Below, piece by piece: positions 7,764-16,010 of a stretch of 64,000 bases of DNA (position 1 is the first letter of the stretch; the number at the start of each line of letters is the position of its first letter). Both the position numbers and the translations under genes were made by a program. Under the pieces are notes generated by a model. That model searched no databases and was not told the DNA's origin. It was given only the letters and a program-made list of their open reading frames with translations. Source of the DNA: Microvirga subterranea (GTDB taxonomy: Bacteria > Pseudomonadota > Alphaproteobacteria > Rhizobiales > Beijerinckiaceae); NCBI RefSeq assembly GCF_003350535.1, contig NZ_QQBB01000004.1:1-64000 (forward strand), read 5' to 3'.

Positions 7764-9025
7764 ATCTCGGATGCATTGCGGACGATCTGACCGGGGCCAC
7801 TGATCTCGCCCTCATGCTGGCCCGCGAGGGAATGCGGACCGTTCAGACGATCGGCGTCCCCGGCCAAGATCTCGACCTGTCGCAGGCCGACGCGGTCGTC
7901 GTTGCGCTCAAGTCGCGCACCATCCCGCCCCGCGAGGCCGTCGCACAGTCGCTCGCGGCCGCCGAGGCCCTGCGGAAGGCGGGCGCGCAACACCTCTTCT
8001 TCAAGTACTGCTCCACCTTCGATTCGACCGACGAGGGCAATATCGGTCCGGTGACGGAGGCGCTGCTCGCCTTCACGGACAGCGATTTCACCCTCGCCTG
8101 CCCGGCGTTCCCGGCGAACGGCCGCACGGTCTACAAGGGGCATCTGTTCGTCAACGGCGTGCCTCTGCACGAGAGCAGCATGAAGGATCACCCGCTCACG
8201 CCCATGCGGGACTCGAACCTCGTTCGCGTGCTGCAGCGGCAGACGGCGCTTCCGGTCGGCCTCGTGGTCTTCGAGGACGTGAATGCCGGCCCGGACGCAA
8301 TCCGCAAGGCGTTCGAGCGCGAGAAGGCAGCCGGCCGCAGGATCGTCATCGTCGACGCGCTGACGGACGACCACCTGCGGGCAATCGGACACGCCGCCGC
8401 GGATCTGCCCTTGATCACCGGCGGATCGGGCGTCGCCATGGGATTGCCCGCAGCGTATCGCGGCGACGTCTCTCCGGCCGCCTCATCGTCCATCACCACT
8501 TTCGACGCGCCAAGCGGTCGGGAGATCATCCTGGCCGGCTCCTGCTCCAGCGCCACGCAGCGCCAGGTGCAGGTCGCCACGGAGACCGGGGTCCCGGCAT
8601 TCCGTCTCGACCCGATGGCGCTCGCATCGGGCGAGATGACGGCTCAGTCCGCGCTGGCGTGGCTCTCCGAGCAGTCGGCGGATCGGCCCGTTCTGATCTA
8701 CTCCACCGCTGCGCCCGATGCGGTGCAGGACGTGCAGCGCCGTCTTGGTCGCATGAATGCGGGCGAGGTCGTGGAACACGCGCTGGCCGACATCGCCCGG
8801 GCACTGCCGGCTGCCGGCTTCACGCGCATCATCGTGGCCGGCGGCGAGACCTCGGGCGCCGTCGTCAACGCGCTCGACGTGAAGGCGCTCTCGATCGGAC
8901 CGGAGATCGATCCGGGCGTTCCGTGGACCCGGACTCTCGCCGGCACCGATCTCGCGCTTGCGCTCAAATCCGGAAATTTCGGCGCGCCCGACTTCTTCCT
9001 GAAAGCCTGGGCGATGCTGCGCTGA
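7760..9025 (+). CDS. otnK: Four-carbon acid sugar kinase, DUF1537 family (OtnK type)
   Basis: 421 residues with both halves of the family: the N-terminal sugar-binding domain beginning GCIADDLTGATDLALML, and the C-terminal nucleotide-binding domain with GSCSSATQRQV near residue 258 and the GGETSGAVVNAL loop near residue 360. It phosphorylates the terminal hydroxyl of an acid sugar, probably 3-oxo-tetronate. Its ATGA overlap with the isomerase gene shows tight coupling. Because a PdxA2-type gene is in the same regulon, a D-threonate kinase role is also possible; one kinase may serve both branches. Confidence 0.92.
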   Translation: MNLGCIADDLTGATDLALMLAREGMRTVQTIGVPGQDLDLSQADAVVVALKSRTIPPREAVAQSLAAAEALRKAGAQHLFFKYCSTFDSTDEGNIGPVTEALLAFTDSDFTLACPAFPANGRTVYKGHLFVNGVPLHESSMKDHPLTPMRDSNLVRVLQRQTALPVGLVVFEDVNAGPDAIRKAFEREKAAGRRIVIVDALTDDHLRAIGHAAADLPLITGGSGVAMGLPAAYRGDVSPAASSSITTFDAPSGREIILAGSCSSATQRQVQVATETGVPAFRLDPMALASGEMTAQSALAWLSEQSADRPVLIYSTAAPDAVQDVQRRLGRMNAGEVVEHALADIARALPAAGFTRIIVAGGETSGAVVNALDVKALSIGPEIDPGVPWTRTLAGTDLALALKSGNFGAPDFFLKAWAMLR

Positions 9026-9096
9026 AGCCTGACCGGCGGCCCCACTCAACGACAACATGCTGACGGCGCCTGGCGCAGCCGTCGGGAGGACACGCC

Positions 9097-10485
9097 ATGA
9101 ACTACCACACCTATTATGCGAAGGCCGACCGCCCGGTTGAGACCTGCGTCGTCGGCACCGGAGGCTTCGGCCAGAGCTATCTCGCCCAGGCTCAGCGCGT
9201 GCCGCTCATGAACGCGCGCATCGCCGTCGACGTCACTGCCGAGAGCGCCGCCGCGGGCCTCAAGGCCGCCGGGATCGAGACCCGGAGGATTCAGGTCTGC
9301 ACGACGGCTGGCGATGCAAAGGCCGCCTGGGATCGCGGCGACTACATCGCGGCGGGAGATCTCGCTGTCGTGGCCGACCTTCCCATCGACGTGATCGTGG
9401 AGGCGACCGGACAACCCATCGCCGCAGCCCGACACGCCCTCATCGCCGTCGAGGCGGGGAAACATCTCGCTCTGGTCACGAAGGAGCTGGACAGCGTGGT
9501 CGGACCGGGGCTCGCCGCGCTAGCGCGAGACCGGGGCCTGATCGTCACAACCGTCGACGGGGACCAGCCCAGTCTGCTCATCGGCCTCGCCACCTGGGCG
9601 GAGGTGATGGGCTTCGACATCGTGGCCGCCGGCAAGTCGAGCGAGTACGACTTCGTGTTTGATCCCTCGACGCGCCGGATCAGCAGCAACGGGCGCGTGG
9701 CGGACGACGTGGATCTTGCGCCGCATTGGGATCTGGGCGTGCGCCCCGTGGCAGGCATCCTCGACGCGCGTCACGCCGCGATCGCGGGCTTTCCGCAGCG
9801 CGCGGTGCCTGATCTGTGCGAACTCATGGTGGTGGCTAACGCCACCGGCCTCCAGCCGGACCGGCAGGATCTCCACGCCCCCCTCGCCCGCATCGGGGAA
9901 GTGCCGACGATCCTGTCGCAGCGCCTGGACGGCGGCATCCTGGACGGCACGCGACGACTCGACGTCTTCCATTGCCTGCGCAAGCCCGATGAGGTCAGCT
10001 TCGCGGGTGGCGTGTTCGTGGTCATCCGCTGCGAGGACGCGAAGAGCTGGGAGATGCTGGCCCAGAAGGGGCACGTCGTCAGCCGCAGCGGCGCAACCGC
10101 GATGGCCTATCTGCCGCGACACCTCCTTGGCCTCGAAGCCGCGACCAGCATCCTCGATGCGGCCATCCACAAGGTCTCCGGATACGGGACCGACTACCGG
10201 CCCCGCTACGATCTCGTCGCCGTGGCAACCGAGGACCTTCCGGCCGGAACGTTGCTGACCATGGGCGGTCATCACCATACCATCTCGGGCGTCACCGCTG
10301 AGTCCAGGCCGGCCGCGCCGCTGACGCCCGAGGCGCCGGCACCGTTCTATCTTGCGGCGGATTGTCGGCTGGCAATTTCCGTCCGCAGGGGCGAGGAGAT
10401 CCGCATTCGGCATCTGGAGCTGCCCGGCGAATCCCCGCTTCTCCGGCTGCGCCGCAGTCAGGACGAGCGGTTCTTCGGGCGCTGA
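9097..10485 (+). CDS. Rossmann-fold NAD(P)-dependent oxidoreductase with C-terminal SAF domain; function unassigned
   Basis: 462 residues. The N-terminus has a dinucleotide-binding glycine motif (VVGTGGFGQSYLAQAQ) as in homoserine-dehydrogenase-like proteins, and a middle segment KELDSVVGPGLAALARDRG. The last 100 residues resemble a SAF domain (VATEDLPAGTLLTMGGHHH). Such proteins are often annotated vaguely as homoserine dehydrogenase or FlgA-like. The gene is fifth in the acid-sugar operon and has a GGGAGGA ribosome site directly after a small GACGGC/GCCGTC hairpin. A redox step on a branched or keto acid sugar is plausible, but the reaction cannot be read from the sequence. Confidence 0.75.
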   Translation: MNYHTYYAKADRPVETCVVGTGGFGQSYLAQAQRVPLMNARIAVDVTAESAAAGLKAAGIETRRIQVCTTAGDAKAAWDRGDYIAAGDLAVVADLPIDVIVEATGQPIAAARHALIAVEAGKHLALVTKELDSVVGPGLAALARDRGLIVTTVDGDQPSLLIGLATWAEVMGFDIVAAGKSSEYDFVFDPSTRRISSNGRVADDVDLAPHWDLGVRPVAGILDARHAAIAGFPQRAVPDLCELMVVANATGLQPDRQDLHAPLARIGEVPTILSQRLDGGILDGTRRLDVFHCLRKPDEVSFAGGVFVVIRCEDAKSWEMLAQKGHVVSRSGATAMAYLPRHLLGLEAATSILDAAIHKVSGYGTDYRPRYDLVAVATEDLPAGTLLTMGGHHHTISGVTAESRPAAPLTPEAPAPFYLAADCRLAISVRRGEEIRIRHLELPGESPLLRLRRSQDERFFGR

Positions 10486-10520
10486 ATACGGGCCGGCAGC
10501 CCGGCGAGCACGACGAGATC

Positions 10521-11498
10521 ATGGCCCTCCTCTCCTCTTTGAAACCCGACCGCTTCACCCTTGCGCTGCTCGCGACGGCGACGGCGGGCACCTTCATGCC
10601 AGCGACGGGAGCGGCGCTTCCCGTCCTCAAGGTCGTCATCGCCTGCTCGATCGCGGTCCTGTTCTTCCTTCAGGGCGCGCGCCTGTCGCGGGAGACGATC
10701 ATCAGGGGCGCCATTCACTGGCGCCTGCACCTGACGGTGTTCGCCGCCACCTTCATCCTGTTCCCCCTGCTCGGCCTCATGCTGAGCATGAGCCTCGAAT
10801 CGGTCCTGGCGCCCGGGATGGCCATGGGCGTGCTCTACCTGTGCCTGCTGCCCTCCACGATCCAGTCCTCCATCACCTTCACGTCGATCGCGGACGGGAA
10901 CGTCGCGGCCGCGGTCTGCAGCGCCTCGGCCTCGAACGTGATGGGCGTGTTCCTGACCCCGCTGCTCATGAGCTTTCTCATGAACACGCAAGGCTCGATT
11001 CCGCTGAGCTCCATCGGGGCGGTGGTGGGGCAGCTGCTCGTGCCCTTCGTCGTAGGGCATCTCTCGCGCCCATGGATCGGCGCTTTCGTCGAGGGGCACC
11101 GTCGGCTCACCAGCGCGGTCGACCGCGGCGCGATCCTGCTCGTGGTCTACTATGCGTTCGGCGAGGCCGTCGCGGAAGGATTGTGGCGCCAGCTGGGACT
11201 GCGCGACCTTGCCGTGCTCATGGTCATCAGCAGCGTGCTGCTCGCCCTCGTGCTCGTGATCACGACGGCTGCCAGCCGCCTGCTCGGCTTCTCGCGCCGG
11301 GACGAGATCGCAATCGTGTTCTGCGGCTCGAAGAAGAGCCTGGGAAGCGGCGTCCCCATCGCCAGCATCCTGTTTCCGCCTGCCATGATCGGCGCGGTCA
11401 TCCTGCCCCTGATGCTCTTCCATCAGATCCAGCTGATCGTCTGCGCGATCCTGGCCCGCTCCTATGCGAGCCGCCCGACCCCGACGCCTGGAGAGTAG
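10521..11498 (+). CDS. Bile acid:sodium symporter-family (BASS, YfeH-like) transporter
   Basis: 325 residues with nine or ten predicted transmembrane segments. BASS signatures are LPSTIQSSITFTSIADGNVAAAVCSASASN around residue 110 and FCGSKKSLGSGVPIA near residue 270, which form the crossed-helix core. The ATG at 10521 begins MALLSSLKPDRFTLALL; longer upstream starts would overlap the oxidoreductase gene. It closes the rightward acid-sugar operon, giving the regulon a second carrier besides the TTT system; it could import a substrate or export an intermediate. Confidence 0.85.
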   Translation: MALLSSLKPDRFTLALLATATAGTFMPATGAALPVLKVVIACSIAVLFFLQGARLSRETIIRGAIHWRLHLTVFAATFILFPLLGLMLSMSLESVLAPGMAMGVLYLCLLPSTIQSSITFTSIADGNVAAAVCSASASNVMGVFLTPLLMSFLMNTQGSIPLSSIGAVVGQLLVPFVVGHLSRPWIGAFVEGHRRLTSAVDRGAILLVVYYAFGEAVAEGLWRQLGLRDLAVLMVISSVLLALVLVITTAASRLLGFSRRDEIAIVFCGSKKSLGSGVPIASILFPPAMIGAVILPLMLFHQIQLIVCAILARSYASRPTPTPGE

Positions 11499-11597
11499 AA
11501 GGAACGGCCGGCCCGGTCAGAGCCCGCCTCATGCTTGACCGGATCGCCCGTCCGCTCCGATACTCCCAGGCCGCGACGGCAGACATGAAGGCTGTTC

Positions 11598-12356
11598 ATG
11601 GGTTCGGTGCTTGCAAGCCTGTTCACGTTCATTGCCGTGTTCTGCGGCGCCATGATCGGCATTGTGCTCTCCGGCCGGCTCCCGGCGCATCACATGAGTC
11701 CCGAGACGCGAACCGCAGTCTCCGTGTCGATGGCGGTCGTCGGCACCCTCTCGGCCTTGGTCATCGGCCTGATGATCAGCACCGCCAGCACGGCGTTCAA
11801 CGAGCGTACAAACGCCATCGAGGCCCTGGCGGTGGATATCGTCAAGCTCGACCGCGCGCTGCTGCGAATAGGCTCCGATGCCGCATCCATTCGCAAGGAG
11901 CTTCGAAATTACGCCGAGGCCAAAGTCGAGGAACTGTCCAGCCCGCCAAAGGTGGGCGACCTGTCGATCTCAAAGCTCGCCAATCTCGAAACGATCAGCG
12001 ATCAGGTGGTTGCCCTGCAGCCCCACGACGACCGTGGCCGTCAGATCCAGGAGCAGGCCCTCCAACTGCTGGGCGCCATCGCGGACGCACGATGGCTCCT
12101 GGTCGAGAAGTCCGGCGTGACGATGCCGGCGCCGTTCCTGCTCCTCGTGATCTTCTGGCTGACCCTGCTCTTCGCCAGCTTCGGCCTCTTCGCGCCGAAC
12201 AACGGTACGGTGATCGCGATCCTGTTCCTGTGCGCCATGGCGATTTCCGGAGGGATCTTCATGATCCTCGAGCTGGGCGCTCCGACGCGCGGGCTGGTCA
12301 GAGCCTCCGTCGCTCCCCTGCACTATGCTCTCGATACGATCACCACGGCGGACTGA
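11598..12356 (+). CDS. DUF4239-family membrane protein
   Basis: 252 residues. Two transmembrane segments occupy residues 5-27 and 41-60, followed by a soluble helical region (about 65-170) and two more membrane segments (about 175-225). This two-plus-two layout with the ETRTAVSVSMAVVGTLSALVIGLMIS motif is typical of the DUF4239/bestrophin-like family. The biochemical role is unknown. It stands alone between the acid-sugar operon and a convergent cyclase gene. Confidence 0.75.
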   Translation: MGSVLASLFTFIAVFCGAMIGIVLSGRLPAHHMSPETRTAVSVSMAVVGTLSALVIGLMISTASTAFNERTNAIEALAVDIVKLDRALLRIGSDAASIRKELRNYAEAKVEELSSPPKVGDLSISKLANLETISDQVVALQPHDDRGRQIQEQALQLLGAIADARWLLVEKSGVTMPAPFLLLVIFWLTLLFASFGLFAPNNGTVIAILFLCAMAISGGIFMILELGAPTRGLVRASVAPLHYALDTITTAD

Positions 12357-12381
12357 CGGCATGCGGAGCGCTCGCTGAACG

Positions 12382-13605
12382 TCAGGGCTTATAGACCTCG
12401 ATCATCTCCTCAAAGCCCTCGACCGCATGTGCGCCGAGCGGGGACGGGTTGCCCCAGAGGTGCTCGACGAAGGACTTGGACATGAGCAGCGGCTCGCCCA
12501 GGCGCTTGTTCAGGTCGGCAATCCGGCTGGCTAGGTTCACGTCGCGCCCGATGACCGTGAAGTCGAGGCGCTGGCCGGACCCGACATTACCGTAGGCCGC
12601 ATCGCCGTGGTGCAGGGCGATGCCGATGTTGATCGGGACCGGGAAGCGGCCCTCGTTGTTGGCGGCTTGGATCCGCCGCAAGGCGTTGGTGGCGGCGGTA
12701 AGCGCCGATTGCGGGGCGCCGCCGGTGTCGTCGCCCCGATCGCGCACGATCGCCAGGAGGCCGTCGCCGAGATACTTGAGCACCTCCCCGCCCTCCTCCT
12801 CGATGGGCGGCACGAGGCAGTCGAAGTAGTCGTTCAAGAGTTCGACGGCGCTTTCCGGGCTCAGGGTCGAGGAAATGCGCGTGTAGTCCCGCATGTCGGC
12901 GAACAGGATCGCCGAGCGGATCCGCGTCACCTGCCCGCGCAGGATCGCTCCGGACAGGATCGCCCGGTGCGGCTCGTCCCCGACATAGATCCGCAGCACC
13001 TCGTCGAGCCGGTTGCTGGTGGCTCTGAGTTCCGTGATGAGCGCGAAGGACGGCATGACGAGGCGTAGGATCGTCAGGCCCCGCTCGCCGAAGCCCTCGG
13101 GATCGCGGGTCGCGAAGGAAATCCCGTTTTCGGCGCCGTTGATGAAGCGGATCGGAACCGTCAGGTAATGGCGATAGCCTGCTTCCTTCAGTTCCGGGAT
13201 GATCGGGAAAAGATCGTCGGGCGTCTCGTCGAGGTCGAGGAAGAGCCACTCGCCCGTCTGGTTCACATGGGCGAAGGGACTGGCCCGGTAGACGAGGTCG
13301 CGGCGCTCGCCATGAGGGAGATAGCGCACGACCGTCCCCTCCTCCGGGGTCCAGAACCGGCCAATGCCCGCATATTCGGAGTGAAGGGTCTCGATGGCCG
13401 AGGCAGCCCGGTCGATGCGCAGCCCCAGTTCGATCAGCCGTTCCACGAAGCCGGTCAGGACGAGGTTGGAATCCTCCATGTGGGCCGCCACCGTCACCAG
13501 CCAGTCCCGCAGGGCGATCACCTTCGGAAGGGTGTCGGCATCGAGGCTCCGTGCAAGCACGAGCATGTCTCCGGAGGAGGCTGTAGGGGCGGTCGGCGGC
13601 ATCAT
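12382..13605 (-). CDS. Class III adenylate/guanylate cyclase-domain protein
   Basis: 407 residues from paired ATGs at 13605/13602. The N-terminal 220 residues look like a soluble sensor region. The C-terminal catalytic domain (about 225-395) has the metal aspartates in ILFADMRDYTRISS (FADMRD at 235-240), the EVLKYLGDGLLAIV segment, and the RLDFTVIGRDVNLASRI segment carrying the purine-selecting Asp and the transition-state Asn/Arg pair, so it should be active. A longer reading to 13764 would overlap the divergent neighbour and is rejected. The product is probably cAMP; the signal is unknown. Confidence 0.88.
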   Translation of the reverse strand: MMPPTAPTASSGDMLVLARSLDADTLPKVIALRDWLVTVAAHMEDSNLVLTGFVERLIELGLRIDRAASAIETLHSEYAGIGRFWTPEEGTVVRYLPHGERRDLVYRASPFAHVNQTGEWLFLDLDETPDDLFPIIPELKEAGYRHYLTVPIRFINGAENGISFATRDPEGFGERGLTILRLVMPSFALITELRATSNRLDEVLRIYVGDEPHRAILSGAILRGQVTRIRSAILFADMRDYTRISSTLSPESAVELLNDYFDCLVPPIEEEGGEVLKYLGDGLLAIVRDRGDDTGGAPQSALTAATNALRRIQAANNEGRFPVPINIGIALHHGDAAYGNVGSGQRLDFTVIGRDVNLASRIADLNKRLGEPLLMSKSFVEHLWGNPSPLGAHAVEGFEEMIEVYKP

Positions 13606-13732
13606 AAGGCCAAGGTGGGTCGGGCCTCGCGATCCTGCAAGCGGGACGGCGGGGCGGGCGGCAAAAACCTTGCCGGTGTTGTATCGACCGCAGAGTTCTG
13701 ACAGAACGGCATCCCACCTCCAGGGCCGAGCC

Positions 13733-14353
13733 ATGGCAAATATCGATACATTCTTCGTCACCAAGGTTTACCGGGCCGAACTCACGGGGCCGAAAGCCGA
13801 GACCCTCAATCAGGAGCTCGAAGCCGCCTGCCTGTCCCTGGCCGAGGACGACGAGGCCGGCCAGCGCTGGTGCGAGAAGAACGCCTATCCGGGCTACACC
13901 TCCTACGCGTCCCTGAACGACCTGCCCTGGCGCATCCCGGTCTTCGGCCAGCTCCTGAAGAACCTCGATTCCCACGTGTCGGCCTTCGCCAAGGAGCTGG
14001 AGTTCGACCTCAAGGGGCGCAAGCTCGTCATGGACAGCCTCTGGGTCAACATCCTGCCGCCGGGCGGGGTCCATACCTCGCACATCCACCCGCATTCCGT
14101 GATCAGCGGCACCTATTATGTGACGATCCCGGAAGGGGCGAGCGCGCTCAAGCTCGAGGACCCGCGCCTCGGCTTCATGATGGCAGCGCCCCCGCGCAAG
14201 GCCAAGGCCAAGCCGGAGAACCGGCAATTCGCCTACATGAAGCCGAACCCCGGCACGATCCTGCTCTGGGAGAGCTGGCTGCGCCACGAGGTTCCGCTGA
14301 ACGAAGCCGAGAGCGAGCGCATCAGCGTGAGCTTCAACTACGCCTGGCAGTAG
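13733..14353 (+). CDS. TIGR02466-type putative 2-oxoglutarate/Fe(II) oxygenase
   Basis: 206 residues. A jelly-roll oxygenase core is suggested by the histidine cluster in GVHTSHIHPHSVISGTYYV (H114, H117, H119, H121), followed by a conserved basic/aromatic C-terminus (PGTILLWESWLRHEVPLN) that would supply the distal histidine and a 2-oxoglutarate-binding residue near SERISVSFNYAW. This matches the TIGR02466 family. The substrate is unknown. It diverges from the cyclase gene and ends six bases before the convergent PKHD hydroxylase gene. Confidence 0.75.
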   Translation: MANIDTFFVTKVYRAELTGPKAETLNQELEAACLSLAEDDEAGQRWCEKNAYPGYTSYASLNDLPWRIPVFGQLLKNLDSHVSAFAKELEFDLKGRKLVMDSLWVNILPPGGVHTSHIHPHSVISGTYYVTIPEGASALKLEDPRLGFMMAAPPRKAKAKPENRQFAYMKPNPGTILLWESWLRHEVPLNEAESERISVSFNYAWQ

Positions 14354-14358
14354 GAGGC

Positions 14359-15018
14359 TTACACCTCCGCCCACATGCGGAACAGGTTGGCGCTGGTCTT
14401 CGCCAGCAGGTCGAACTCCGGCGTCTTTCCGGCTCTGGCGAACAGGCCGCGCTTGGCGTTCTCGAGATCGAACAGCAGCTCGCGCTGCGCGGCATCCCGC
14501 AGGTAGCTCTGGGCCCAGCCCACGGCGACGAGCCGCTCGCCGCGCGTGACCGGGGCGACCCGGTGCAGGCTCGTCGACGAATAGGCCACGAGATGGCCGG
14601 CCGGAAGCTTGATCTCGTCCTCGCCCGAGACGGATTCGATCACGAGCTCGCCCCCGTCGTAGCTATCCGGATCGGCCAGGAAGAGCGTGAAGGACACGTC
14701 CGTGCGGATCCCGTTCATGAGCGGGTTGTCCACATGGGTGCCGTAATGCTGACCGCCGCCGTAGCGGCTGAAGAGCAGCGGGGTCAGCGTCTTAGGGCGC
14801 ACGGCCAGGCTGAACACCTCGTTGGCGAGGATCGCCTTCGAGACCCGCTCGCGCAGGAGGTCGAGGGCCGCGCCCTCCCTGGCTTGCTCGTTGTCCTTGA
14901 CGAGCTTGGCGCTCCAACCGGCCGTCGTCCGCCCGTCCTCGAAGCGCATGGCCTGCAAGGTGGAGCGGATGTCCTGCAGCTCCGCGTGCGACAGCACGTC
15001 CGCGATTGTGATCAGCAT
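14359..15018 (-). CDS. PKHD-type Fe(II)/2-oxoglutarate hydroxylase (PiuC/YbiX family)
   Basis: 219 residues with the full iron triad: H95 and D97 in YGTHVDNPLM and H152 in STSLHRVAPV, with R162 in RGERLVAVGW positioned for 2-oxoglutarate. Size and motifs match the PiuC/YbiX family, often found near TonB-dependent siderophore receptors and induced by iron shortage. The promoter region it shares with the next rightward gene holds a good candidate Irr box. No receptor gene is adjacent, so the hydroxylation target is open. Confidence 0.9.
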   Translation of the reverse strand: MLITIADVLSHAELQDIRSTLQAMRFEDGRTTAGWSAKLVKDNEQAREGAALDLLRERVSKAILANEVFSLAVRPKTLTPLLFSRYGGGQHYGTHVDNPLMNGIRTDVSFTLFLADPDSYDGGELVIESVSGEDEIKLPAGHLVAYSSTSLHRVAPVTRGERLVAVGWAQSYLRDAAQRELLFDLENAKRGLFARAGKTPEFDLLAKTSANLFRMWAEV

Positions 15019-15083
15019 CAGACGAAGACCTTGTTGCTTTCCGTCGGCATAAAATGTAGCTAAGTGACTGTAAAGACTTATAG

Positions 15084-15100
15084 TTTTTAATTATTCCAAA
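15084..15100. promoter_or_regulatory. Candidate Irr (ICE) iron-control box
   Basis: TTTTTAATTATTCCAAA agrees with the rhizobial ICE consensus TTTRGAAYNRTTCYAAA at every position except the fourth and fifth. It sits in an unusually AT-rich 118-bp gap between the divergent PKHD hydroxylase gene and the exported-protein/peroxidase pair. Irr is the haem-responsive Fur-family regulator of iron genes in this order. The match is by eye; Irr itself is not encoded in the window. Confidence 0.55.
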
Positions 15101-15136
15101 CTGGCTTTCCGGCGATCTTGGCTCGCCGCGGGGGAT

Positions 15137-16006
15137 ATGTCGATGAAGAGACGGAAGATCTGGGCAAATCTGGGCACTGCGGTCCTGATGACGACGCCCG
15201 CCGCCACCCAGGCCGGGATGCTGCCGGCGCAGCCGGCGGGAATCGAGGCGCCGGCGGGCCAGGGCACGATCCATCTCGCCCAGCACCAGGGCCACGGAAA
15301 GGCCGTCAAGGCCGCGCCCGATGGCGAAGGCGGTGAAGGCGGCGGCGAAGGCGGCGGTGGCGCACAGCTGCCGGCAGGCCTGCATCTCGCCCGCGGCATC
15401 GAGATGATCCGCGGCCACCTGATCGTCGGCGGAGAGTTGGTCGAGGCCGGGCGTTGGGCCGACGCCCTCCCGCACTTCCTCCACCCGGAGGAGGAGATCT
15501 ACGGCTCCCTGCGCGACGACCTGAAGGCCTTCGGCATCGGCCCGTTCCAGACCGCCCTAAAGTCCCTGTCGCAGACCGTGAAGGCCAAGAACAAGGAGGC
15601 CTACGCCCGCGCCCGTGCAACCGTCGAGGAGCGCCTCGCGGCAGCCGAGAGCGCCGTGCTCGCCAAGGAGGAGAACAAGTCCTACTTCGTGCTCGAAGCA
15701 GCCCTCGAGACCTTGCAGCAGGCGGCCGACGAATACGAGGAAGCGGTCGAGAAGGGCCGCATCGCCAACGTGGTCGAGTACCAAGATGCGCGCGGCTTCG
15801 TATTCGAGATCGACCGCCTCGTCGGCACCGTGGCGGATGCGCTGGCGGCCAAGAACGCCGACGCCGCCAAGGCGATCCGCGCCGGCCTCGACGATCTGAA
15901 GGCGACCTTCCCGGCTGTCACGCCGCCGCAGAAGCCCGCGAAGGATGCGAGCCAGTTCCTCGCGTCTGTCGCCAAGTTCGAGCTGCAGGTCGGAAACTTC
16001 CGATAG
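15137..16006 (+). CDS. Exported helical protein of unknown function, iron-unit neighbour
   Basis: 289 residues. The first 27 form a signal peptide ending near ATQAG, followed by a His/Gly-rich linker (residues 45-76, GQGTIHLAQHQGHG then GGEGGGEGG). The rest is predicted mostly alpha-helical with an HPEEE cluster at 116-120 that could bind metal, a little like the HxxE of imelysin-type proteins. It is four bases from the peroxidase gene and lies downstream of a candidate Irr box, so a periplasmic role in iron or redox handling is plausible. No family is recognised with confidence. Confidence 0.7.
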   Translation: MSMKRRKIWANLGTAVLMTTPAATQAGMLPAQPAGIEAPAGQGTIHLAQHQGHGKAVKAAPDGEGGEGGGEGGGGAQLPAGLHLARGIEMIRGHLIVGGELVEAGRWADALPHFLHPEEEIYGSLRDDLKAFGIGPFQTALKSLSQTVKAKNKEAYARARATVEERLAAAESAVLAKEENKSYFVLEAALETLQQAADEYEEAVEKGRIANVVEYQDARGFVFEIDRLVGTVADALAAKNADAAKAIRAGLDDLKATFPAVTPPQKPAKDASQFLASVAKFELQVGNFR

Positions 16007-16010
16007 GTCC

